A stretch of 14,836 bases of DNA from Gammaproteobacteria bacterium (lineage in GTDB: Bacteria > Pseudomonadota > Gammaproteobacteria > Pseudomonadales > Litorivicinaceae): NCBI GenBank assembly GCA_002717305.1, contig PBDH01000046.1, forward strand, positions 1 through 14,836, given 5' to 3'. Position 1 is the first letter of the stretch. The number at the start of each line of letters is the position of its first letter. The notes beneath the pieces are model-generated. The model saw only the letters and a program-made list of their open reading frames with translations, did no database searches and had not been told where the DNA came from. Below are positions 8,210-14,565 of the stretch, piece by piece. The translations under genes and the position numbers were made by a program.

Positions 8210-9530
8210 GTCGTATGTATTTTCCGCGAGAGTGCCGCTTTGGCCCTTCTTCGAAATCTTCGTTGACGGATGCAACCATCTCTCGTCTTTGCGATTCATC
8301 TAAAACTTGATAATTTGCCCACCATTCCCCAAGCCCGGCCCCTATTTCGCCAGAACGTTCTCGTAGTAGCAAAAAGTCAAAGCCAGCGCGAAACCTAGGG
8401 TGCTCAAGTATTGAGTCAGGTCGTCGACCGTAACGCTTTTCCAACTTGACTTGTAGATCCCAGATTTCACGAATAGTCGCACAGAAACGCTTTGGGATCG
8501 CGATAAATTGTTGATTTAAGTCTAAGGTTTCGGATGAGGCAATAGCGAGGGATTGTGTTCGGCCATGGCCTTCTGTTGATAGTTCTTGCCATCGGTGATG
8601 AACCTGAGGCCAGTGCAGTGCTGCATATAAAAACGCGGGAGTGACGGACTTGCCCTCGGCCAGGCGAGTATCAGTACTAATTAACGCTAGATTAATCAGT
8701 TCTCGGTAAAACGTATTGTCGCTGGATTTGAGCAAATCAAAAGTATTTGGAAATAGTGGCTCTAGCAGACTGTGGTACACAAGATGAGAAAATGTAACTC
8801 GTCCATATCCTGCTTGAAGTAGCTTTAGAATTTCATCAAAAAGTCGTGAAGCAGACACATCGCGGAGAAGTAAATTTAGCCGCCGGATAGGTTCTGACGT
8901 GTCATCCTCAAGAGAGAGACCAAGTTTGCCAGTAAAGCGAATGGCGCGAAGCATACGAACAGGATCTTCTCGATAGCGTGTTTCTGGATCGCCAATTATA
9001 CGAACAATCCCGTCCTCTAGATCATCATATCCACCGACGAAATCCAAGACTTGATGGTTAGATGGATCGTAATAGAGTGCGTTCATGGTGAAATCTCTAC
9101 GCACAGCATCATCCTCCACAGAACCGAATACATTATCTCGAACAAGCATTCCTGATGCGTTTGCCCGACGTAACTTATTATTGCTAGTAGATCCGCGAAA
9201 CGTGGTTACTTCGATTATTTCAGCACCGATTCTGACGTGGACAATTTGAAACCGACGACCAATGAGTCGTGATCTCCTGAACAGTTTTTGCACCTCCAAA
9301 GGCTTCGCACTAGTTGCAACATCAAAATCTTTGGGATGTTTTCTGAGCAGTAAATCACGGATACCACCGCCAACCAGATAGGCCTCGTGTCCGGCGTGTT
9401 GTAGTACTTCAATTACTTTCAAGCTACCTTGGGATAAGTTCCTATGGTCGATTCCGTGGTATTCCTGAGTAATCACTTCTTTGTATACGTCGACGTGCTG
9501 AGGACCTTTCCTTTTAAATACCGAAAACAA
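8202..9530 (-). CDS. pcnB: Poly(A) polymerase I
   Basis: PAP I adds short 3' poly(A) tails that mark RNAs for decay by PNPase and other exonucleases. The 442-residue product (E. coli 465, with a longer tail) has YLVGGGIRDLLL (51-62), the catalytic DFD (Asp68 and Asp70), RRDFTMNALYYD (144-155) and the REDPVRMLRAIRF motif (187-199). The LIGRRFQIVHV segment (89-99) matches the signature that separates bacterial poly(A) polymerases from CCA-adding enzymes. The C-terminus ends in a basic stretch (KRHSRGKYIRRD). The start is a TTG at 9530; GGAG (9538-9541 on the plus strand as CTCC) lies 7 bases upstream and decides it. First gene of the pcnB-folK-panB-panC unit. Confidence 0.96.
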   Translation of the reverse strand: MFSVFKRKGPQHVDVYKEVITQEYHGIDHRNLSQGSLKVIEVLQHAGHEAYLVGGGIRDLLLRKHPKDFDVATSAKPLEVQKLFRRSRLIGRRFQIVHVRIGAEIIEVTTFRGSTSNNKLRRANASGMLVRDNVFGSVEDDAVRRDFTMNALYYDPSNHQVLDFVGGYDDLEDGIVRIIGDPETRYREDPVRMLRAIRFTGKLGLSLEDDTSEPIRRLNLLLRDVSASRLFDEILKLLQAGYGRVTFSHLVYHSLLEPLFPNTFDLLKSSDNTFYRELINLALISTDTRLAEGKSVTPAFLYAALHWPQVHHRWQELSTEGHGRTQSLAIASSETLDLNQQFIAIPKRFCATIREIWDLQVKLEKRYGRRPDSILEHPRFRAGFDFLLLRERSGEIGAGLGEWWANYQVLDESQRREMVASVNEDFEEGPKRHSRGKYIRRD

Positions 9531-9537
9531 TAAAAAA

Positions 9538-9541
9538 CTCC
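9538..9541 (-). promoter_or_regulatory. Ribosome binding site fixing the pcnB TTG start
   Basis: The minus strand reads GGAG, then seven bases (TTTTTTA), then TTG. No in-frame ATG is nearby, and the product from TTG has the expected N-terminus ahead of the VGGGIRD motif. Confidence 0.7.
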
Positions 9542-9559
9542 GTGTGACGTGTGCGTCGT

Positions 9560-9568
9560 ATGATACCA
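9560..9568 (-). promoter_or_regulatory. Candidate extended -10 promoter for pcnB
   Basis: The minus strand reads TGGTATCAT, an extended -10 (TG-N-TATAAT) with one mismatch, between the terminator at 9581-9604 and the pcnB ribosome binding site. No good -35 lies 17 bases upstream, which extended -10 promoters can tolerate. Its placement right after a terminator supports a fresh start of transcription here. Confidence 0.45.
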
Positions 9569-9580
9569 GAGCCGGACAAT

Positions 9581-9604
9581 AAAAAAGGGGCTTACGCCCC
9601 CTTT
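9581..9604 (-). terminator. Intrinsic terminator upstream of pcnB (minus strand)
   Basis: Read on the minus strand, GGGGC (9600-9596), a GTAA loop and GCCCC (9591-9587) are followed by six T (9586-9581). On the plus strand the tract after the stem is poor, so the terminator works leftward. It ends transcripts coming from the non-coding region at 9605-9940 and not from any intact gene, since the nearest upstream intact gene is gluQ. Confidence 0.8.
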
Positions 9605-9921
9605 CATAATCGTACAGTTGTTATTGTTACATTTATTTGTACGCTAAAAATTACCTTTCAATGGGCAATCTCAGTTTCAAATCATAGTCCCTATAATTAA
9701 GGCCTCAGCTTTCGCTTTATTATTTTTTTGGCCTAAGAGAACAACTTTGCCCCCTTGAAACTCAGTTCTCACAGTGAACCGTAATCTCACACAGCTATGT
9801 TTTTATTTCTGTAGCTGTTACCGCTCTTTTTATTGGTCTTATCTCGAACGAGCGAGAAGTAAACCATTTCCCGAACAGATGAAATATTAGACCTAGGGAT
9901 TAGATAATTTTTATGGCCCTA
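9581..9921 (-). ncRNA. crcZ: Candidate CrcZ-like small RNA with A-rich hairpin loops
   Basis: The stretch has no coding similarity but is highly structured on the minus strand. From its likely 5' end: a hairpin TCTCG/CGAGA (9857-9842); an unpaired AATAAAAA near 9828-9835; a perfect 7-bp hairpin ACAGCTA/TAGCTGT (9818-9791) whose loop holds AATAAAAA; an 8-bp outer stem AGTTTCAA/TTGAAACT (9762-9673) enclosing a GGCC hairpin (9737-9697) whose loop starts AAAAAAATAATAAAG; a 6-bp hairpin CGTACA/TGTACG (9643-9611) whose 21-base loop contains AACAATAACAA; then the terminator. In Pseudomonas, CrcZ lies between cbrB and pcnB, is about 400 bases long and titrates Hfq/Crc through AANAANAA motifs. Position, size, terminator and loop motifs all fit. 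The 5' end is estimated from the promoter-like site. AT-rich DNA gives such motifs by chance, so this stays a candidate; it may be functional or a relic. Confidence 0.5.
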
Positions 9922-9930
9922 TGTTACTGA

Positions 9931-9948
9931 TAGTTATGACTTGCCAAA
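9931..9948 (-). promoter_or_regulatory. Degraded sigma-54-type promoter ahead of the small RNA candidate
   Basis: The minus strand reads TTTGGCAAG with the invariant GG at 9945-9944, a good -24 element (consensus TGGCAC). Ten bases later, where GC of TTGC should be, it reads CT, so the -12 element is lost. In Pseudomonas crcZ is driven by sigma-54 and CbrB. The same TTGGCA could act as a sigma-70 -35 with a weak TAACAT 15 bases downstream. Confidence 0.35.
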
Positions 9949-9973
9949 GACGGGTATTACATTCCATTCAAAC

Positions 9974-11290
9974 TCATTTGGGCTTGGGGATGCGTAGTCG
10001 ATTGCGGCGCTCCCAATTAATTTTTGGATTTATACCAAGCCGTCTAGAAAGCTCGGTTTCACTCATTTGATTTTGCTATAATAAAACGAAGTGTTGGAAG
10101 TAAACTTCTTACGACATTGTAGGCTGACTCTCTGGTAAGGGATGCCGTTCCCCTGCGCTAAATTCGGGCAGACTAGGAGCTGTCTTTGGATATTGCGGTC
10201 GGTGGCCTCAATTATTCGGACCTTTGCAGAGAACAACGGCCTATTGGATCACGTTATAAAGCTCTCTAACATTGCACGGCCATCTGTATTTCGATATTGC
10301 AGCGTTCGCAACGCAACTGGGTCGTATCTCGGGGTGCATCTCGTTATTTTTGACTTGCTCAAGAAATGCCTCCCCGAGAATTACACTATCGTTTCCGCAG
10401 TCTCTTAGCGGTGGACATGTCAGCTTGAAGACATTAAGACGGTAATACGAATCCGCCCTAAACTCACCTGTAGATATAATCTCCGGCAGATTACGATGTG
10501 TTGCAGCGGTTAGTCGGACATTTACATGGATTTGTTCGATACCGCCGATTCGTCGGATCGCATTATCCTCCAGGAACTGTAAAAGTCGCGATTGCGCAAC
10601 TGTCGGGAGTTCGCCGATCTCGTCTAGGAAGAGACTCGATTGGTCAGCAGATTTGATGAGACCATAATAATCCTTCGTCGCGCTTGTTACTTCATCATTA
10701 ACGCAACCAGATAGTTCGACGTCTATTTAGGGCCCGGGAATCGCCGCGCAGTTGACCGATATCATTTCAAGATCGATCTTTTGGGTTGGGAGTGGATTGA
10801 TTTGGCGACCAATTTTTTGCTGGTACCCGAGTCACCATGAACGAAAATATTTGTATCAAGCAGCGCCACCCGGGAGACTTGTCGCTTTACTTTTAGCATG
10901 AGCTCGCAATGGCCGATCATTGGATCGGTTACAAATGCTGAGTAAGTTTTTGTGGCTCTCCCGACCGCTTTGACAAGGTCCGCTTGATCTACCGGTTTGG
11001 TGAAACAGTAAAATGCACCTTTGCGCATTCCTAAGACGCCGGTCTGCAAGGAACTCTGACTTACTAACAGAATAAGAGGCGTTTTTTTAATTACATAATT
11101 AGGTCGGTGCCCGATCCATCAGATAATCTATGTTCACATATTACGCAGTCGATTTTTGAGGTAATTGATTTGGCACCTTGGATAGCTTCACTTATGAAAA
11201 CATTATGATTCTGTTGCTCAAGATTTATCTAAATCAATGTACGACGATTGTCACGTCCGTAATGAGAGGCAGTGCTACCACTATTATCCT
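9974..11290 (-). pseudogene. cbrB: Relic of a sigma-54-dependent response regulator, probably cbrB
   Basis: Translating the minus strand piecewise recovers a full NtrC-type protein. The receiver part has IDCVICEHRLSDGSG (11153-11109), a frameshift near 11100, then TPLILLV and GAFYCFTKPVD. The AAA+ part has HGDSGTSKKLVAK (a broken Walker A), a frameshift near 10765-10785, VNCAAIP, a TAA at 10729-10727, then an open stretch with SLFLDEIGELP (Walker B), LTAATHRNLPE, FRADSYYRLNV and WPCNVREL. Stops follow at 10243 (TAG), 10210 (TGA), 10111 (TAA) and 10078 (TAG), and the Fis-type helix-turn-helix end is still readable (ELSRRLGINPKINWERRNR), closing with TGA at 9976-9974. A further TAG lies at 11231. 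GAFTGA, the sigma-54 contact, has become DEVTSA. The place between gluQ and pcnB is that of cbrB in Pseudomonas; the family is sure, the name is inferred. Confidence 0.85.
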
Positions 11291-11314
11291 TTTTCCGCTC
11301 AAGTGTATGGTTTT

Positions 11315-12184
11315 CTAAACGGAAAGGGTATGAGCTACTCCTGCTGTCCCGCAGATTGCTGCCGGCGTCGTGGCTGATTGGAAAAAAGTTAGCCAGGTAG
11401 ATGCTGGGTCCTTGTCTGATGGCGTGTCTGTCAGTGATAACAGCTCCGCTAGTTTTGAGTAGGTTTTACAGGGAAATCTCCAGTCGACAGGACTTGCAAA
11501 TGTTTGTTTTGACAGCTTGACACCATCACTGTCGACGAGGATGGGAAAGTGTCCATAGTTGGAGTTCACTAACCCCAAACGTTCTGAAATGAAGCACTGC
11601 ATAGGTGTCGATTCCAAAAGGTCGACACCTCGAATGACGTCAGTAATTGAGTCGATATGCTCATCAACTGCACAGGCTAGTTGATAGGCAAATAATCCAT
11701 CTCTTCTTTTTACAATGAAATCCCCGGGGCTATCTGTCATCTTTGGGCCTAGCAGTAAATCATATACGTTAGTGCTTAATTTCCTCGTAGAGATTCGGAT
11801 AGCAGCATCTTTAAGAAAACCCTGCCCCAATCGGTGTGTGCAGTTACCTAAATAGGGGCCTTTAGGTAATGACTTACGAGAACACGTACAGCTATAGAGA
11901 ATATTCTGGCGTTCTAATGTTTTTAGGGCATCTGCGTAGTCCGTAAGCCGGGTAGACTGGTAAACAACGGCCCTGTCTGACTCAAGTCCAAAAGCGCTGA
12001 GGCAATGAAGAATTTCATCTGAGTGTGACTGACTACAACGTTTTTCATCTAGGTCATCGATGCGAACTAACCACTGCCCGTTTTGTTGCTTTGCATGAAG
12101 AAAGCTTAAAAGAGCAGCGAAAATTGACCCAAGATGCAGTGAGCCGGTTGCTGATGGTGCGAATCGGCCACGGTAGACATTCAA
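11315..12184 (-). CDS. gluQ: Glutamyl-Q tRNA(Asp) synthetase
   Basis: GluQ-RS is a truncated GluRS paralogue that attaches glutamate to the queuosine base at position 34 of tRNA(Asp). The product has 289 residues, as expected for a protein without the anticodon-binding domain. It shows the HIGH-like RFAPSATGSLHLGS (7-20), RIDDLD (41-46), the zinc site C99-x-C101 with Tyr111 and Cys115 that is typical of GluQ-RS, and a KMSKS-like KLSKQ (223-227). The start is TTG at 12184, three bases after the dksA stop, with AGGTG about 9 bases upstream; the alternative ATG nearby is out of frame. dksA-gluQ pairing is conserved in gammaproteobacteria. The last residues are divergent, and the stop lies only about 25 bases before the relic regulator begins. 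Confidence 0.95.
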   Translation of the reverse strand: MNVYRGRFAPSATGSLHLGSIFAALLSFLHAKQQNGQWLVRIDDLDEKRCSQSHSDEILHCLSAFGLESDRAVVYQSTRLTDYADALKTLERQNILYSCTCSRKSLPKGPYLGNCTHRLGQGFLKDAAIRISTRKLSTNVYDLLLGPKMTDSPGDFIVKRRDGLFAYQLACAVDEHIDSITDVIRGVDLLESTPMQCFISERLGLVNSNYGHFPILVDSDGVKLSKQTFASPVDWRFPCKTYSKLAELLSLTDTPSDKDPASTWLTFFQSATTPAAICGTAGVAHTLSV

Positions 12185-12187
12185 TTG

Positions 12188-12622
12188 TCAGGCACCTGTT
12201 TGTTTTTCGCGTAACTCATCGAGTGTTTTGCAGTCAACACATTGTGTTGCCGTGGGGCGTGCCTCTAATCGCCGCAAACCAATTTCAATTCCACAAGTTT
12301 CGCAGAATCCGTAGTCATCGCTCTCTATTGATTCGAGTGTTTTATCAATTTTCTTTATGAGCTTACGTTCACGATCACGGGTGCGCAATTCTAAGCTGAA
12401 TTCTTCTTCCTGCGTTGCGCGATCTGCTGGGTCTGCAAAATTCGCTGCCTCTTCTTTCATATGGGATACAGTGCGATCTACTTCCTCCATCAGATTCTGC
12501 TTCCATTGTTCTAGAATCCTCACGAAGTGTCCACGCATAGCCTCGCTCATGTACTCTTCATCTTTCGATGATTGGTACGGCTCAATAAAGCCTAAAAGTG
12601 ATTCTTTTTTATTCGTTGCCAT
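12188..12622 (-). CDS. dksA: RNA polymerase-binding transcription factor DksA
   Basis: DksA binds the RNA polymerase secondary channel and, with ppGpp, adjusts rRNA and amino-acid promoters in the stringent response. The 144-residue product (E. coli 151) has an N-terminal helical part, the coiled coil with the tip motif ADPADRA (63-69, acidic Asp64 and Asp67), and the complete four-cysteine zinc finger Cys107, Cys110, Cys128, Cys131. All four cysteines are present, so it is the canonical form and not a cysteine-poor paralogue. A GGAG at 12637-12634 (minus strand) precedes the ATG. It leads the dksA-gluQ pair and is divergent from the aminotransferase gene. Confidence 0.97.
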   Translation of the reverse strand: MATNKKESLLGFIEPYQSSKDEEYMSEAMRGHFVRILEQWKQNLMEEVDRTVSHMKEEAANFADPADRATQEEEFSLELRTRDRERKLIKKIDKTLESIESDDYGFCETCGIEIGLRRLEARPTATQCVDCKTLDELREKQTGA

Positions 12623-12665
12623 CGTTGGCGAAACTCCACAATATAAAAAATCTGACGCGAAAAAA

Positions 12666-12680
12666 TATCAGAACCTGATA
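12666..12680. promoter_or_regulatory. 15-bp palindrome between dksA and the aminotransferase gene
   Basis: TATCAG-AAC-CTGATA is a perfect 6-bp inverted repeat with a 3-base spacer in the 91-base divergent intergenic region. Symmetry and location fit an operator for a dimeric regulator, or a short hairpin in the aminotransferase leader. The binding protein is unknown. Confidence 0.35.
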
Positions 12681-12701
12681 GACAGTACCACTTTCTTTGA
12701 T

Positions 12702-12707
12702 GGGGAG
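12702..12707 (+). promoter_or_regulatory. Ribosome binding site fixing the aminotransferase TTG start
   Basis: GGGGAG lies 6 bases before the TTG at 12714. No in-frame ATG or GTG occurs between the dksA start and this point, and the frame further upstream is only the antisense of dksA. Confidence 0.75.
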
Positions 12708-12713
12708 AATACA

Positions 12714-13886
12714 TTGAGATCAACAAAAAGACCTGCCTTAGCAAACAGACTTCAAGCAATACCTCCATTTCATGTGATGGAAGTGGTCAGGATAGCTGAG
12801 CAGCTAGAGTCACAGGGAGTGGATGTTATCCATCTTGAGGTCGGCGAGCCTGACTTCCCGACATCAGCGTCGGTTGTTGATCGTGCATGTCGTGCTTTAC
12901 GGACAGGAAAGACTCGATATACAGATGCTAGAGGGATTGAGCCTTTAAGGGATGCATTATCGAATTGGTATGCATCAAAAGGCTTAGATGTTCCCTCATA
13001 CAGAATTCAAATTACTGTTGGAGCATCCGGGGGGCTTCTGTTGGCTTTTGCAGCCACCACCAATCCTGGTAATCGTGTACTCATGGCAGATCCTGCATAC
13101 CCATGTAACCCAAGGTTTGTAGAAGCTGTCGGTGGCGACGTCCATTGGATAAAAACTGATGTTGCAACTCACTTTCAACCGACTCTGTCGCAACTTGAAG
13201 AAAAAGCGACAGACATTGATCGGACTTTGATACTAGCTCATCCAGCAAATCCAACAGGTCAGGCTGTTCCACGTGCACAGTTAGAGCAAATGAGTGAATG
13301 GTGTCAGCGCACTAATCGTCATTTGATTGTTGATGAGATTTATCAAAACTTATCATTTACCGATGCTTTGAAAAGCAGTCTCGCAATCTCTGAGCATCAT
13401 TTTGTTGTTGGCAGTTTTTCAAAATACTTTAATATGACGGGTTGGCGGCTGGGTTGGCTTGTTATTCCTGAATATGCAGTCAAGGAAACACAGCGGCTGG
13501 CTCAACATTTATTCATCTGTGCCCCTTCATTCGCGCAAGAAGCAGCGCTTGCCTGTTTCGAGCATGATGCATTGCGAGATGCTGAGATGCATAGACTTGA
13601 ACTTAAAAAGCGCCGTGATTTATTAATTCCTCGTTTGGAAGCAATGGGATTTAGTATTGCTGCGGAGCCCGATGGCGCTTTTTATGTTTTTGTTGACGGG
13701 GCACATATTGTAAAAGATAGCCACCAATTCTGCGCTGAATTAATTCGTAAAACTGGTGTTGCTATTACGCCAGGGGTCGATTTTTCTAGTAGTCTCCCCC
13801 CGACCTGGATTCGGATTGCCTACACGCAACCTGCAGATCGATTACTCGAGGCACTCGAGAGAATGGCACGCTTTATTCATGATTAA
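12714..13886 (+). CDS. PLP-dependent class I/II aminotransferase (aspartate aminotransferase-like)
   Basis: A fold-type I pyridoxal-phosphate enzyme that moves an amino group between an amino acid and a 2-oxo acid; the exact substrate cannot be read from the sequence. The 390-residue product starts at a TTG with a strong ribosome binding site. Motifs: LEVGEPDFPTS (41-51), GASGGLLLAF (103-112), HPANPTG (176-182), VDEIYQNL (206-213) with Asp207 and Tyr210 contacting the cofactor, SFSKYFNMTGWRLGW (234-248) with the Schiff-base Lys237, and WIRIAY with Arg367, the likely carboxylate-binding arginine. The frame is open about 350 bases further upstream across dksA, but only as an antisense shadow. 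A similar aminotransferase neighbours dksA in Pseudomonas. It overlaps sfsA by 8 bases. Confidence 0.93.
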   Translation: MRSTKRPALANRLQAIPPFHVMEVVRIAEQLESQGVDVIHLEVGEPDFPTSASVVDRACRALRTGKTRYTDARGIEPLRDALSNWYASKGLDVPSYRIQITVGASGGLLLAFAATTNPGNRVLMADPAYPCNPRFVEAVGGDVHWIKTDVATHFQPTLSQLEEKATDIDRTLILAHPANPTGQAVPRAQLEQMSEWCQRTNRHLIVDEIYQNLSFTDALKSSLAISEHHFVVGSFSKYFNMTGWRLGWLVIPEYAVKETQRLAQHLFICAPSFAQEAALACFEHDALRDAEMHRLELKKRRDLLIPRLEAMGFSIAAEPDGAFYVFVDGAHIVKDSHQFCAELIRKTGVAITPGVDFSSSLPPTWIRIAYTQPADRLLEALERMARFIHD

Positions 13887-14565
13887 TTATCACGATGCTC
13901 TTATCGAGGGACGTTTAATCGGTCGCTATAAACGATTTTTCGTAGATATTGATGTTGGTGGAGAGACCATAACCGCCCATTGCGCGAATACAGGCCGTAT
14001 GACTGGGCTACTTTATGAGGGTTCAAGAGTCTGGTTTCGCAGGCAACCACCTGGACGGAAACTTGAGTTTTCCTGGGAATTGGTCGAGGTTCACACCGGC
14101 CTTGCCTGTATAAATACTTCACGAGTGAATGAACTGCTGGCTTCGACGGATCTCTCATTTTGGATTCCAGATGTCATGCTTGTTCGCCGTGAGCCCACAG
14201 TAGGAAAACATCGATTTGATCTTCAATTAAATCGTGGAGATCGATCTGTATATGTTGAGATCAAATCAGTCACATTCTGCGAAGATGAGGGATTGGGGTT
14301 ATTTCCCGACGCTCCATCTCAACGTGCAATACAACATGTAAATCTGCTGGCTGATATGGCCACAAATGGACTGGAGACCCACTTGGTTTTTGTTGCGATG
14401 CATACAGGGATTCGCGAGGTTACGCCACATCGCGCGCTTGATCCAGCCTTTGCTGACGCGTGCCTGAAGGCTCGCGATTCGGGAGTTATTATGCACGCTT
14501 TTGGAACAGAGATTACGCCATCTAAAATTCAACTAGCTGATAAGATTTTTTTGCGGCTTGATTAA
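13879..14565 (+). CDS. sfsA: Sugar fermentation stimulation protein homolog SfsA
   Basis: SfsA was named for raising maltose use in E. coli when overexpressed. It is a DNA-binding protein with an OB-like N-terminal part and a nuclease-like core; its physiological role is unsettled. The 228-residue product (E. coli 234) has GRLIGRYKRFFVDI (11-24), HCANTGRMTGL (34-44), the TSRVNELL segment (80-87), a PD-(D/E)xK-like core with RFDLQL (Asp114) and VEIKSVT (Glu127, Lys129), and FPDAPSQRAIQHVNLL (142-157). The ATG at 13879 overlaps the aminotransferase stop as ATGATTAA; the frame is open upstream but without similarity. sfsA lies close to dksA in E. coli too. It ends overlapping the convergent purD. 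Confidence 0.95.
   Translation: MINYHDALIEGRLIGRYKRFFVDIDVGGETITAHCANTGRMTGLLYEGSRVWFRRQPPGRKLEFSWELVEVHTGLACINTSRVNELLASTDLSFWIPDVMLVRREPTVGKHRFDLQLNRGDRSVYVEIKSVTFCEDEGLGLFPDAPSQRAIQHVNLLADMATNGLETHLVFVAMHTGIREVTPHRALDPAFADACLKARDSGVIMHAFGTEITPSKIQLADKIFLRLD

Noticed and set aside
8210..8299. Longer folK from the ATG at 8299
   Set aside because: The added 30 residues have no HPPK similarity and overlap the pcnB coding end; the GTG at 8209 gives the normal N-terminus.
10142..10408. Plus-strand open frame of 88 codons within the non-coding region
   Set aside because: It is antisense to the AAA+ part of the regulator relic, which gives clear similarity on the other strand; it has no recognisable motif.
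10762..11049. Minus-strand 95-codon frame as a stand-alone small response regulator
   Set aside because: It starts mid-receiver and stops at a frameshift inside the AAA+ domain, and the missing parts continue in other frames on both sides. It is a piece of the pseudogene.
9531..11314. Insertion sequence or prophage remnant as the source of the gene-poor stretch
   Set aside because: No terminal inverted repeats, target duplications, transposase or phage motifs were found; the content is explained by a decayed regulator plus a structured non-coding region.
12640..12645. TATATT on the minus strand as the dksA -10 box
   Set aside because: Transcription from it would start at about 12633 and leave out the GGAG ribosome binding site, and there is no -35 match at the right distance.
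12357..12713. N-terminal extension of the aminotransferase upstream of the TTG
   Set aside because: This part is the antisense of dksA and the short intergenic region. The enzyme family starts at about the TTG, which has its own ribosome binding site.
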